Below are positions 26,898 through 35,548 of a stretch of DNA of 35,548 bases, piece after piece. The stretch spans positions 1 through 35,548 of the forward strand of contig JAQURY010000007.1 in assembly GCA_028715395.1 (NCBI GenBank), in the 5' to 3' direction. The stretch's first letter is position 1. Each line of letters starts with the position of its first letter. The DNA comes from Minisyncoccota bacterium (GTDB lineage Bacteria; Patescibacteriota; Minisyncoccia; UBA6257; 02-FULL-45-10c). Under the pieces are notes generated by a model that made no database searches, was not told the origin of the DNA, and worked only from the letters and a program-made list of their open reading frames with translations. Position numbers and translations under genes: made by a program.

Positions 26898-27323
26898 ATG
26901 GAAACAATAAAAGGAGTAAAAATAAAAATGAGCCAGATTTTCAGAGATGAAACCGTGTATCCAGTCTCGGTTATTAAAGTTGATAAAAAAGAAGATTTGG
27001 AACTCCTTAAGGAAGGCGAGAAAGTAAAAGTTACCGGCACGACAAAAGGACACGGATTTCAGGGCGTTGTAAAAAGATGGAGCTTTGGAGGAGGTCCGAA
27101 AACTCACGGACAGAAAAACCGCTTGAGAGCTCCGGGTTCTATCGGCAGCACCGCTCCTCAGCGCGTTATTCCGGGATTGAAAATGGCCGGAAGAATGGGC
27201 GGAAAAACCCAGACAATAAGAAATTTGAAAGTTATCAGCATTGATAAGGAAAACAGCCTGGTATCTTTGCTTGGTTCGGTTCCGGGAAAAAACAGGCAAA
27301 AAGTTAAAATCAAAAAGATTTAA
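26898..27323 (+). CDS. rplC: Ribosomal protein uL3, short form
   Basis: [61 protein letters not shown]-type core; 141 aa. Confidence 0.92.
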   Translation: METIKGVKIKMSQIFRDETVYPVSVIKVDKKEDLELLKEGEKVKVTGTTKGHGFQGVVKRWSFGGGPKTHGQKNRLRAPGSIGSTAPQRVIPGLKMAGRMGGKTQTIRNLKVISIDKENSLVSLLGSVPGKNRQKVKIKKI

Positions 27324-27328
27324 ATATT

Positions 27329-27940
27329 ATGACGATGGTTAAGGTTTACAACCAAAAAGGGAAAGAAACGGACGAAATGCAGTTTCCGAAATCGCTGATA
27401 GTAGAATGGAATCCTGAGCTCGTGCATCAGGTTGTTAACGCTATTCAGGCCAATAAAAGAAATCCAACCGCCCACACGAAAAACAGAGGAGAGGTCAGCG
27501 GCGGAGGAAAAAAACCTTGGAAGCAGAAAGGAACAGGCCGTGCCAGACACGGATCAATTCGTTCTCCTTTGTGGAAAGGCGGCGGAACAACTTTTGGCCC
27601 GAGATCAGAAAAAGATTATTCCCAGAAAATAAACAAAAAAATGTCCAGAGCGGCTTTGCTTTCGGTTATTTCCAAAAAAGTTTCTGACGGAGAATTGAAA
27701 GTGATTGAATCTTTTGATCTTCCGACAATCAAAACAAAGCCGGCGGCGGAAATCATAAAAAATATTTTGAAAGGAAGTTCGGCGGTTTTGGTGGCGATGC
27801 CGGACAATAAGAATTTTAAAATGGCGGCCCGCAATTTGCCGAAAACTAAAGTTTTGGCGTTCGGAGAGCTGAACGTTTATGACTTGCTTACTCACAAGGA
27901 AATTTTGGTAGATAAAAAAGTATTGGAAAAATATGAATAA
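27329..27940 (+). CDS. rplD: Ribosomal protein uL4
   Basis: NPTAHTKNRGEVSGGGKKPWKQKGTGRARHGSIRSPLWKGGG. Confidence 0.95.
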   Translation: MTMVKVYNQKGKETDEMQFPKSLIVEWNPELVHQVVNAIQANKRNPTAHTKNRGEVSGGGKKPWKQKGTGRARHGSIRSPLWKGGGTTFGPRSEKDYSQKINKKMSRAALLSVISKKVSDGELKVIESFDLPTIKTKPAAEIIKNILKGSSAVLVAMPDNKNFKMAARNLPKTKVLAFGELNVYDLLTHKEILVDKKVLEKYE

Positions 27941-28211
27941 ATTTTTAATGAAAAAACCGATAATTTCCGAAAAGGCCATGAATATGAGCTCTAATGGCAA
28001 GTATGTTTTTTTGGTTGCCGATAAAGCGACGGTTTCAGAAATAAAGAAAATAGTGGAAAAAGAATATAACGTTAAGGTTGTGAAGGCCAATGTTATTAAT
28101 GTTAAAAGCAAAACAAGAAAATTGGGCCGTTCGATTGGCACCAAACCGGGATACAAAAAAATTATTTTAACCTTGAAACAAGGCCAAAAATTGGATATAT
28201 TACCGCAATAA
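27933..28211 (+). CDS. rplW: Ribosomal protein uL23
   Basis: KKPIISEKAM..NGKYVFLVADKATVSEIKKIVEKEYNVKVVKANVINVKSK. Confidence 0.95.
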   Translation: MNKFLMKKPIISEKAMNMSSNGKYVFLVADKATVSEIKKIVEKEYNVKVVKANVINVKSKTRKLGRSIGTKPGYKKIILTLKQGQKLDILPQ

Positions 28212-28217
28212 TAAATT

Positions 28218-29048
28218 ATGAAGAGTTTTAAACCCACAACGCCCAGCAATAGGCATAAAACAGTAGTAGATTACAGATTCCTTTCTAAAGTAAGGCCTTT
28301 TAAGGCTTTGACTCAGAATATCGCCAAATCGGCCGGCAGGAACAATCAGGGAGTGATTACGATGAGGCATCAGGGAGGCGGAGTTAAACAAACATACAGA
28401 ATTATTGATTTTCGCCAGGACAAATATGATATTCCGGGAAAAGTAGAAACTATCGAATACGATCCGTACAGAACGGCTTTTATTGCCTTGGTTGTTTATC
28501 GCGATGGAGAGAGAAGATATATTTTGGCCTGTAAAGATTTGAAAGTTGGAGATGAAATTATTACTTCCGAAGCTGCGCCGTTAAAACCGGGCAACAGGAC
28601 AAAATTGATAAATATTCCGATCGGTTACCTCGTTTATAATGTTGAAATGCTTCAGGGAACGGAAGGAAAGCTGGCGCGTTCCGCCGGTTCTTACGCCGAA
28701 GTTTTGGGACACGAAGGAGATTATGCGAGTTTGAAATTGAATTCCGGAGAAATCAGAAAAGTTAAATCGGCTTGTTTCGCTTCCATCGGCCAGGTTTCCA
28801 ACGAAGACCACAATTTGGTTGTTATCGGAAAAGCCGGACGCACGCGCTGGCTCGGAGTCCGTCCGACAGTCCGCGGTAAAGTTATGAATCCTTGCGACCA
28901 TCCGTACGGCGGAGGTGAAGGAAGAACGCAGAGAGGAACGAGAAGGCCGAAAGATATCTGGGGCAACATTACCGGCGGAAGAAAAACAAGAAAAAAGAAA
29001 AAATGGTCAAACGTATTAATCCTTCAGCGAAGGAATAAAAAGAAATAA
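28218..29048 (+). CDS. rplB: Ribosomal protein uL2
   Basis: [54 protein letters not shown]. Confidence 0.97.
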   Translation: MKSFKPTTPSNRHKTVVDYRFLSKVRPFKALTQNIAKSAGRNNQGVITMRHQGGGVKQTYRIIDFRQDKYDIPGKVETIEYDPYRTAFIALVVYRDGERRYILACKDLKVGDEIITSEAAPLKPGNRTKLINIPIGYLVYNVEMLQGTEGKLARSAGSYAEVLGHEGDYASLKLNSGEIRKVKSACFASIGQVSNEDHNLVVIGKAGRTRWLGVRPTVRGKVMNPCDHPYGGGEGRTQRGTRRPKDIWGNITGGRKTRKKKKWSNVLILQRRNKKK

Positions 29049-29053
29049 AAATT

Positions 29054-29392
29054 ATGTCCAGAAGTTCCAAAAAAGGTCCTTATGTGGATCAAAAATTATT
29101 GAAAAAGATTTCCAAGCTGAAACCCGGAACCAAAACAGTTATCAAGACTTGGTCCCGCGATTCGGAAATATCGCCCGAAATGGTTGGCTTTGTTTTCGGT
29201 GTTCATAACGGAAAAATTTTCACGGAGGTTTTGATTAAAGAAGAAATGATCGGACACAGACTCGGAGAATTTTCTCTTACCAGGAAATTCGTGAAGCACG
29301 GAGGAAAGATCCAGCGCGAGCTCGAAGCCGCGCAAGCCGCGACCGCTCCAGCGGGCGCCAAACCGGCCGCTCCCGAAGCAGGTAAAAAATAA
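29054..29392 (+). CDS. rpsS: Ribosomal protein uS19
   Basis: [19 protein letters not shown]...[12 protein letters not shown]; Ala/Pro-rich C-terminal tail. Confidence 0.95.
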   Translation: MSRSSKKGPYVDQKLLKKISKLKPGTKTVIKTWSRDSEISPEMVGFVFGVHNGKIFTEVLIKEEMIGHRLGEFSLTRKFVKHGGKIQRELEAAQAATAPAGAKPAAPEAGKK

Positions 29393-29397
29393 ATTTT

Positions 29398-29916
29398 ATG
29401 ATTAAAGAAACGGTAAAATTGAATGATTTGAGAATGGCTCCGCGTAAAGTGCGGCTTGTTGCCAATCTTATAAAAGGACTTACCGTTAATGAGGCCGAAG
29501 CCCAGCTTTTAGTAATGACCAAGAGAGCCGCGCTTCCGCTTTTAAAGCTTTTAAGGTCAGCGGTAGCCAATGCGGTCCATAATAAGAAGGCTGCGGCGGA
29601 TAAATTGAAGATAGAAACAATCTTAGTCAATCAGGGTCCGTCCTTGAAGAGATTTTTGCCTCGCGCCATGGGAAGAGCTACCCCAATTTTAAAAAGAACA
29701 AGCCATGTAGTTTTGGTTCTGGTTGAAAAAGAAAGCAAATCCGCGCCGAGATTTAACATAATTTCCAAGAAGCCGAAAAAATCCAAAAAAGAAAATACCA
29801 AAAAAATTAAGCCGAAATCTCCGCAGCCGGAAAAGGAAAAAGAGGCTAAAAAGGAGACTAAGCCGAAAGAAAAGGGCGGATTTTTCAAAAAGATGTTTAG
29901 GAGAAAAAGCATATAA
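29398..29916 (+). CDS. rplV: Ribosomal protein uL22 with Lys-rich C-terminal extension
   Basis: LRMAPRKVRLVANLIKG...LVNQGPSLKRFLPRAMGRATPILKRTSHV; extension KKPKKSKKENTKKIKPKS...KKMFRRKSI. Confidence 0.95.
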   Translation: MIKETVKLNDLRMAPRKVRLVANLIKGLTVNEAEAQLLVMTKRAALPLLKLLRSAVANAVHNKKAAADKLKIETILVNQGPSLKRFLPRAMGRATPILKRTSHVVLVLVEKESKSAPRFNIISKKPKKSKKENTKKIKPKSPQPEKEKEAKKETKPKEKGGFFKKMFRRKSI

Positions 29917-29922
29917 AAAATT

Positions 29923-30585
29923 ATGGGACAGAAAATAAATTCAAATTCATTTAGGCTGGGAATTACCAAAAATTGGAATTCGCGCTGGTTCGCCAAAAGA
30001 AGCTTCAAGCAAAGTCTGGAAGAAGATGTTTTGTTGCGCAGGCTTATTAAAGAGAAAATCAGCGCTGCCGGAATAGACAAAGTGGAAATAGAAAAAAGCG
30101 ATTATGTTTACAGGATCTTTATAAAAGTTTCCAAGCCGGGTTTGGTTATCGGCAGGTGAGGACAAGGTATAGAAGACCTGAGGAAGGTTCTGGAAGCGGG
30201 ACTTTTGGAGATATTGAGAAAAAGAAAAATCGCCAAGCCGAAAATCGCCATAAATTTAAATATTGAAGAAGTTAAACGCACCGACATTTCAGCCATGGTT
30301 ACGGCGCAGAGCATTGCCTGGGATTTGGAAAAAAGAATGCCCTACAGAAGGACTATGAAAAAATATTTGGAATCAATTATGCAGAACAGGGAAGTTGAAG
30401 GAGCAAAAATAAAGTTTTCCGGCCGTTTGGACGGAAATGAAATCTCCCGCCGCGAATGGCTGGCGAAAGGAAAATTGCCGATGCAGACATTGCGCGCCAA
30501 CATTGATTACGGAGAAGCCACGGCTTTTTGCACATACGGAGCGATAGGAATTAAAGTCTGGATATATAAAGGAAATATAATTTAA
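29923..30585 (+). pseudogene. rpsC: Ribosomal protein uS3 reading frame with one in-frame TGA at 30157-30159 (interrupted gene, recoding, or sequence error)
   Basis: MGQKINSNSFRLGITKNWNSRWFA...KPGLVIGR[TGA]GQGIEDLRKVLE...REWLAKGKLPMQTLRANIDYGEATAFCTYGAIGIKVWIYKG; a single continuous frame of 221 codons. Confidence 0.85.
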
Positions 30586-30589
30586 AAAC

Positions 30590-31000
30590 ATGTTAATTCC
30601 GAAAAAAGTAAAACATAGAAAATGGCAGAAGGGCCGTTCCCTGGACAGGAAAGTAGAAACCCGCGGCGTAACTTTGGCTTACGGAAATTTTGGATTGAAA
30701 GCTTTGGAAGGCGCCTGGATAACTTCCAGACAGATTGAGGCGGCCAGAAGAACAATCAGCAACTTTATTAAAAGAGAAGGAAGGGTTTGGATAAGAATTT
30801 TTCCCGATAAGCCGATTACCAAGAAGCCGCCGGAGGTTACCATGGGCGGAGGAAAGGGAGATGTGGAATATTTCGTGGCGCCGGTCAGGCCGGGAAGAAT
30901 TTTGTTTGAAATGGACGGCGTAGCGCCGGAAGTCGCCAAAGAAGCGCTCAGATTGGCGGGACATAAATTGCCGGTGAAAACAAAAATAATATCCAAATAA
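30590..31000 (+). CDS. rplP: Ribosomal protein uL16
   Basis: [45 protein letters not shown]. Confidence 0.96.
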   Translation: MLIPKKVKHRKWQKGRSLDRKVETRGVTLAYGNFGLKALEGAWITSRQIEAARRTISNFIKREGRVWIRIFPDKPITKKPPEVTMGGGKGDVEYFVAPVRPGRILFEMDGVAPEVAKEALRLAGHKLPVKTKIISK

Positions 31001-31001
31001 T

Positions 31002-31199
31002 ATGAAATTAAAAGATTGGGAATTGTTAAAAAATAAGACGGAAGCGGAATTGTCCGACTCCCTGAAAAAAGACAAAGAGCGCTTGTGGAGCCTGCTCGTG
31101 GATTTGAAAGCGGGAAAATCCAACAATATCAAAGAAATCAGGAGTTTGAAGAAAACTATTGCCAGAATCAATACGTTAATCAATAATAAATTAAAATAA
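31002..31199 (+). CDS. rpmC: Ribosomal protein uL29
   Basis: Position between rplP and rpsQ; KDKERLWSLLVDLKAGKSNNIKEIRSLKKTIARINTLINNK. Confidence 0.85.
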   Translation: MKLKDWELLKNKTEAELSDSLKKDKERLWSLLVDLKAGKSNNIKEIRSLKKTIARINTLINNKLK

Positions 31200-31200
31200 A

Positions 31201-31449
31201 ATGGAAAACCAAGAAAACAAAAAAAGAAAATTGGAAGGAATCGTGGTATCCGACAAAATGAAAAAAACTGTCGTAGTTTCCATTGAAAGAATGAAATTAA
31301 ACAAAAAATACAGAAAGTATTTTAAAGTTACCAATAGATTCAAGGCGCACGACGAAAACGGAGAATATCACACGGGAGATAAAGTAATAATTCAGGAAAC
31401 CAGGCCCTTATCCAAGGATAAAAGATGGATAGTGGTTGGAAGAAAATAA
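31201..31449 (+). CDS. rpsQ: Ribosomal protein uS17
   Basis: LEGIVVSDKMKKTVVVSIERMKLNKKYRKYFKVTNRFKAHDENGEYHTGDKVIIQETRPLSKDKRWIVV. Confidence 0.95.
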   Translation: MENQENKKRKLEGIVVSDKMKKTVVVSIERMKLNKKYRKYFKVTNRFKAHDENGEYHTGDKVIIQETRPLSKDKRWIVVGRK

Positions 31450-31453
31450 AATT

Positions 31454-31822
31454 ATGATACAAGAACGTTCAATATTAAAAGTTGCGGATAATAGCGGAGC
31501 CAAAACGGTCCGCTGCTTCCGCGTTCTCGGAGGAGGAAGAAGGAGATATGCCAATGTCGGAGACGTTGTAATTGCGTCCGTACAAAAAGCCGAACCGAGA
31601 AAAGCCGTCAAAAAGAAAGATATCGTGAAAGTTGTTATTGTCAGACAGAGCCATCCGATGCACCGCAAAGACGGATCCTATTTGCGCTTTGATGAAAACG
31701 CGGTTGTTTTGATAGACGATAAAAAAGAGCCGAAAGCCACCCGTATTTTCGGACCATTGCCCAGAGAAATAAAAGAGCTTGGCTATGAAACAATATTTAC
31801 CATGGCCGAAGAAATAGTATAA
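31454..31822 (+). CDS. rplN: Ribosomal protein uL14
   Basis: MIQERSILKVADNSGAKTVRCFRVLGGGRRRYANVGDVVIASV. Confidence 0.96.
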   Translation: MIQERSILKVADNSGAKTVRCFRVLGGGRRRYANVGDVVIASVQKAEPRKAVKKKDIVKVVIVRQSHPMHRKDGSYLRFDENAVVLIDDKKEPKATRIFGPLPREIKELGYETIFTMAEEIV

Positions 31823-31826
31823 AAAT

Positions 31827-32135
31827 ATGAATATCAAAAAAGGCGACACAGTTAAAATAATAGCCGGAAAAGATAACGGGAAAGAAGGGAAAGTTTTGGA
31901 AATCGACAACAAAAATCGCAGAATTTTGGTGGAAGGAATAAATATCGTTAAAAAACATAAACGTCCGACCAAACAAGGCGAAAAAGGAGAAATCATAAAA
32001 ATTCCGAAATCTTTGAATATTTCCAATGTTATGCTCAAATGCCCGAATTGCGGAAAGGGAGTTCGTGTCGGCCATAAATTAAACGGCGATCAGAAAATAA
32101 GGTATTGCAAAAAATGCCAAGCGCCTATTTCATAA
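31827..32135 (+). CDS. rplX: Ribosomal protein uL24
   Basis: MNIKKGDTVKIIAGKDNGKEGKVLEID..LVEGINIVKKHKRPT; CPNCGKGVRVG..KIRYCKKC. Confidence 0.94.
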   Translation: MNIKKGDTVKIIAGKDNGKEGKVLEIDNKNRRILVEGINIVKKHKRPTKQGEKGEIIKIPKSLNISNVMLKCPNCGKGVRVGHKLNGDQKIRYCKKCQAPIS

Positions 32136-32139
32136 AAAT

Positions 32140-32622
32140 ATGATAATAAACAAATTAGACAAAATAGTGGTAAATGTGGGAACCGGACGATTGTCCGCCA
32201 TGCCCGGATTTGAGGACAAGATGCTGCCGGAAATAATAAAGGACATTTCCGCCATAACGGGACAAAAACCGGAAACTCGCCCAGCCAAAAAATCCATTGC
32301 CGGATTTAAATTGAGGCAGGGAACCATAGTCGGACTTAAAACGACTTTGCGCGGAAAAAGAATGGAAGATTTCTTGGTCAGGCTGTTAAGAATAGTTTTG
32401 CCTCGTGTCAGGGATTTTCGCGGAATAGATTTGAAATCTGTCGACCAAAATGGTAATTTAACCATCGGTATCAAAGAACACTTGGTTTTTCCGGAAATTT
32501 TTGCGGAAACCTCCAAGACCAATTTTGGAATCGAAGCAACGATTGTGCCAAAGTTAAGAATACGGAATCATGAAAAGGCCGTGGAATTTTACAGAACCTT
32601 AGGAGTTCCGTTTAAGAAATAA
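32140..32622 (+). CDS. rplE: Ribosomal protein uL5 (short N-terminus)
   Basis: [13 protein letters not shown]...[55 protein letters not shown]. Confidence 0.95.
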   Translation: MIINKLDKIVVNVGTGRLSAMPGFEDKMLPEIIKDISAITGQKPETRPAKKSIAGFKLRQGTIVGLKTTLRGKRMEDFLVRLLRIVLPRVRDFRGIDLKSVDQNGNLTIGIKEHLVFPEIFAETSKTNFGIEATIVPKLRIRNHEKAVEFYRTLGVPFKK

Positions 32623-32626
32623 ATTT

Positions 32627-32812
32627 ATGGCAAAAACATCAGTCATAGCCAGAGCTAATAAAAAACCGAAATATTCAACGCGAATCGTAAGGCGCTGCTT
32701 TAAGTGCGGAAGAAAACACGGATATATGAGAAAGTTCGGGCTTTGCAGAATTTGTTTCAGAGAAATGGCTGCAAAAGGCGAGATTCCCGGAATTAAAAAA
32801 TCAAGCTGGTAA
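32627..32812 (+). CDS. rpsN: Ribosomal protein uS14, zinc-binding type
   Basis: [40 protein letters not shown]. Confidence 0.95.
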   Translation: MAKTSVIARANKKPKYSTRIVRRCFKCGRKHGYMRKFGLCRICFREMAAKGEIPGIKKSSW

Positions 32813-32821
32813 TATACATAT

Positions 32822-33196
32822 ATGAATCTAGATTTACTGACAAAAATTAAAAATGCCCAAGCGGTAAAAAAAGAATCCGTAAAGGTAAAAGCGTCAAAAA
32901 CCAACGAGGCTATTTTAGACGTGCTTAAAAAGAGGCATTATATAGATTCTTTTTCTGCCAAATCCGGCTCAAGAACCATAGAAGTAAAATTAAAATACCA
33001 GAATAATCAGGGCGCAGTTCACGGAATTAAAATTTTAAGCAAGCCTTCAAGAAGCTTGTATGCGGGATATAAAGATATTGATTTGGTAAAACAGGGCTAC
33101 GGATTTTTGATTCTTTCCACTCCGAAAGGAATTTTGGACGGAAAGGTGGCCAGAAAAGAAAAAGTCGGAGGACAATTATTGTTTGAAATTTGGTAA
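32822..33196 (+). CDS. rpsH: Ribosomal protein uS8
   Basis: LLTKIKNAQAVKKESVKVKASKTNEAILDVLKKRHYIDSF...GYGFLILSTPKGILDGKVARKEKVGGQLLFEIW. Confidence 0.93.
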   Translation: MNLDLLTKIKNAQAVKKESVKVKASKTNEAILDVLKKRHYIDSFSAKSGSRTIEVKLKYQNNQGAVHGIKILSKPSRSLYAGYKDIDLVKQGYGFLILSTPKGILDGKVARKEKVGGQLLFEIW

Positions 33197-33197
33197 T

Positions 33198-33770
33198 ATG
33201 AGCAAAATTGGAAAAAAATTAATAATTATTCCGGCCGAAGTTGAGGTCAAAAAAACCGTCGACAATCTGGAATTTTCGTCAAAAGACGGAAAAAAACACA
33301 TCAAGGTGGAAATTTTGCCGTATATTGAAGCCAAATTGGAAGGAGACAAGCTGACATTTACCATTACCGACGAAAAAAGCATACAGGCAAGGTCAAATTG
33401 GGGAACCATTCGCGCTTTGTCCCAGAATGCTATCGACGGAATTGTAAAAGGATTCAGCAAGATATTGGATATACAGGGAGTCGGTTTCCGCGCAACGGTT
33501 GAAGGAGGAAAAACTTTGGTTTTGAATATCGGATTTTCCCATCCGGTTAAAATGGCTATCCCCGAGGGAATAACGATGTCTGTGGACAAAAATAACAGCG
33601 TTACGATTTCCGGAATTAACAAAGCCGCGGTAGGGGAAATAGCCGCCAAGATCCGCGCGCTGAAGAAGCCAAATCCGTATTTGGGAACAGGTATAAAATA
33701 CAGAGATGAAATTATTAAGAAAAAAGCCGGTAAAAAAGCCGCCGCAGCTTCAGTGGGAGGCGCCGGATAA
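33198..33770 (+). CDS. rplF: Ribosomal protein uL6
   Basis: MSKIGKKLIIIPAEVEV...GFSKILDIQGVGFRA...NIGFSHPVKMAIPEGI...IRALKKPNPYLGTGIKY. Confidence 0.95.
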   Translation: MSKIGKKLIIIPAEVEVKKTVDNLEFSSKDGKKHIKVEILPYIEAKLEGDKLTFTITDEKSIQARSNWGTIRALSQNAIDGIVKGFSKILDIQGVGFRATVEGGKTLVLNIGFSHPVKMAIPEGITMSVDKNNSVTISGINKAAVGEIAAKIRALKKPNPYLGTGIKYRDEIIKKKAGKKAAAASVGGAG

Positions 33771-33776
33771 AAATTT

Positions 33777-34130
33777 ATGAAAAAAATTGATTTAGAAAAT
33801 TTAAGAAAAGCAAGGAGAAAAAACCGCAATCGCGCGAAAATTTTTGGCACAGCCGAAACTCCCAGATTGTCCGTTTTCAGGAGCAATAAAGAAACTTACG
33901 TGCAATTGATAGACGACAATAAAAGCCGCACGGTAATTTCCGCTTCTACGAAAGAAATTAAAGCCAAAGATAAAAAAACAGAAAAAGCCAAGAAACTCGG
34001 AGAGCTTGTGGCGGAAAAAGCCATCAAGGCCGGAATCAAAAAGGCGATTTTCAATAAAGGACAGTATGCTTATCACGGACGGGTGAAAGCGGTAGCAGAA
34101 GGCGCCAGGGAAAAAGGATTAACAATATAA
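33777..34130 (+). CDS. rplR: Ribosomal protein uL18
   Basis: PRLSVFRSNKETYVQLIDDNKSRTVISAST...GIKKAIFNKGQYAYHGRVKAVAEGAREKGL. Confidence 0.95.
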   Translation: MKKIDLENLRKARRKNRNRAKIFGTAETPRLSVFRSNKETYVQLIDDNKSRTVISASTKEIKAKDKKTEKAKKLGELVAEKAIKAGIKKAIFNKGQYAYHGRVKAVAEGAREKGLTI

Positions 34131-34134
34131 ACAT

Positions 34135-34602
34135 ATGATGAGAAATAATCGATCACAAATGCAAAAAAGAGACGACTTGAAAGAAAAAATGCTCGACCTC
34201 CGAAGAGTTACCCGCGTTGTCGCCGGAGGTAAAAGATTCAGATTCCGCGCCACGCTTGTGGTGGGAGATGAAAAAGGAAAGCTTGGAATCGGGCTTGGAA
34301 AAGGATTGGATGTTCAGGCGGCGATAGAAAAAGCCAAAAATAACGCGCGCAAAAATATGATGAAGATTGAATTGAAAGACAGAACAATTTCGCATGAAGT
34401 AGAGGCGAAGTTCAGCGCCGCTCACGTGATTATCAAGCCTGCAGTCAAAGGACACGGACTTAAAGCCGGAGGAGCGGTCCGGGTAGTTTTAGCTCTTGCG
34501 GGAATTAAAGATGCTACGGCAAAATGCCTCGGCAGAACGCCGAATAAATTAACTAACGCGTTAGCAACCATGAGGGCGCTTTCTCAGCTTAAACAATTAT
34601 AA
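34135..34602 (+). CDS. rpsE: Ribosomal protein uS5
   Basis: LRRVTRVVAGGKRFRFRATLVVGDEKGKLGIGLGKG...VIIKPAVKGHGLKAGGAVRVVLALAGIKD. Confidence 0.95.
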   Translation: MMRNNRSQMQKRDDLKEKMLDLRRVTRVVAGGKRFRFRATLVVGDEKGKLGIGLGKGLDVQAAIEKAKNNARKNMMKIELKDRTISHEVEAKFSAAHVIIKPAVKGHGLKAGGAVRVVLALAGIKDATAKCLGRTPNKLTNALATMRALSQLKQL

Positions 34603-34606
34603 AAAT

Positions 34607-35017
34607 ATGCAGTTAAATAATTTAAAAAACAAAAAAAGAAGGGAAAAAAGAGTGGGACGCGGAGGCGCGCACGGAAAAACATCCGGACGCGGAACAAAAG
34701 GACAGAGAGCCCGTTCCGGACACAGAATCCGCCCGGCTGAAAGAGATTTGATGATGAGAATCCCGAAATTGCGCGGTTACAGAAATAAGCCGAAAAGCCC
34801 GAAAAATATGGCTATAAATGTGGGAATTCTGGAAAAGCTTGTGCCGGGAAATGAAGTTAATAAAAAGATTTTATCTTCGGTTTTAAGGCTGGAACGCGCC
34901 ATTCCTTTTAAAATTTTAGGGGATGGAGAAGTTAAAAAGGCCTTAACAGTTACAGGACTCAGGGTTTCCAAAATAGCGAAAGAAAAAATAGAAAAAGCCG
35001 GAGGTAGTGTAAAATAA
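34607..35017 (+). CDS. rplO: Ribosomal protein uL15
   Basis: RVGRGGAHGKTSGRGTKGQRARSGHRIRPAERDLMMRIPKLRGYRNKPKS. Confidence 0.95.
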   Translation: MQLNNLKNKKRREKRVGRGGAHGKTSGRGTKGQRARSGHRIRPAERDLMMRIPKLRGYRNKPKSPKNMAINVGILEKLVPGNEVNKKILSSVLRLERAIPFKILGDGEVKKALTVTGLRVSKIAKEKIEKAGGSVK

Positions 35018-35022
35018 ATATA

Positions 35023-35548
35023 ATGGACAAGATAATATCTTTGCTTAAAACGCCCGAACTGAGAAAAAAAGTCTTGATAGTAGCCGGACTTCTTATAATT
35101 TTCAGAATTTTTGCCGCCATTCCGATTCCGGGAGTTAACGTTGTAAGACTTGGGTCTTTTCTGGACTCAAACCAATTATTTGGATTTTTCAGCATGTTTT
35201 CCGGGGGAGCAATGGATAAATTATCCATTGTTATGCTTGGTGTCGGACCATACATTACCGCTACCATCATAATGCAGCTTTTAACAATGATTTTTCCGAC
35301 CCTTAAAGAATATTATTATGAACAGGGAGAAATCGGACGCGCGAAATTCAACCGGATTTCAAAATATATAACGGTTCCGTTGGCGGCAATGAACGGATAT
35401 GGATTTTTGAATCTTTTGAAATCTCAGCAGGTTATTTCCAATCTTACATTTGCCGATGAAATGATAAATGTTCTGGTGGTAACCGCCGGTTCGATGTTTT
35501 TGGTGTGGATAGGAGAATTAATAAGCGAACAAAAAATTGGAAACGGAG
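35023..35548 (+). CDS. secY: Preprotein translocase subunit SecY (3' truncated by window)
   Basis: MDKIISLLKTPELRKKVLIVAGLLIIFRIFAAIPIPGVN...FSMFSGGAMDKLSIVMLGVGPYITATIIMQLLTMIFP; open to the window end, absent from the ORF list because it has no stop. Confidence 0.93.
   Translation, partial: MDKIISLLKTPELRKKVLIVAGLLIIFRIFAAIPIPGVNVVRLGSFLDSNQLFGFFSMFSGGAMDKLSIVMLGVGPYITATIIMQLLTMIFPTLKEYYYEQGEIGRAKFNRISKYITVPLAAMNGYGFLNLLKSQQVISNLTFADEMINVLVVTAGSMFLVWIGELISEQKIGNG

Noticed and set aside
30157-30159. Genome-wide code 25 (UGA = Gly)
   Set aside because: dnaG and the mazG-like ORF appear to use TGA stops, and no other internal TGA is seen in long genes such as groEL, fusA, tuf, dnaG and rpoD. 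A single site fits an error, mutation or local recoding better.

Overview
The window looks like a chromosomal segment of a Candidate Phyla Radiation / Patescibacteria (Parcubacteria-like) genome. This is inferred from reduced ribosomal proteins, no rpmD (uL30) between rpsE and rplO, and paired DUF5667-like secreted proteins. Main blocks: (i) comEC C-terminus plus a separate MBL-fold ORF, aspS (no GAD insertion), ndk, a 6S-like RNA, tRNA-Pro(GGG), a prephenate dehydratase-like ORF, rpmB, dnaG, rpoD; (ii) DUF5667-like proteins, a nucleotidyltransferase, groES-groEL, tRNA-Ser(GGA); (iii) an intergenic transcription unit of about 440 nt with its own promoter and terminator that looks like a large multi-pseudoknot structured RNA of no class I recognise; (iv) a defence-like island (MazG-like NTPase, PUA/EVE-like plus PD-(D/E)XK fusion, Shedu/DUF4263-like nuclease, and another small PD-(D/E)XK protein); (v) an orphan-gene patch with individual promoters and RNA-like structures; (vi) a long str-S10-spc ribosomal operon, rpsL to secY. 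Most noteworthy: the large candidate ncRNA, three copies of a 34-nt perfect palindrome, the EVE-like/nuclease/MazG/Shedu cluster, and an in-frame TGA in rpsC exactly where the KH-domain GxxG loop expects glycine. All family names come from reading motifs by eye; no database search was run.
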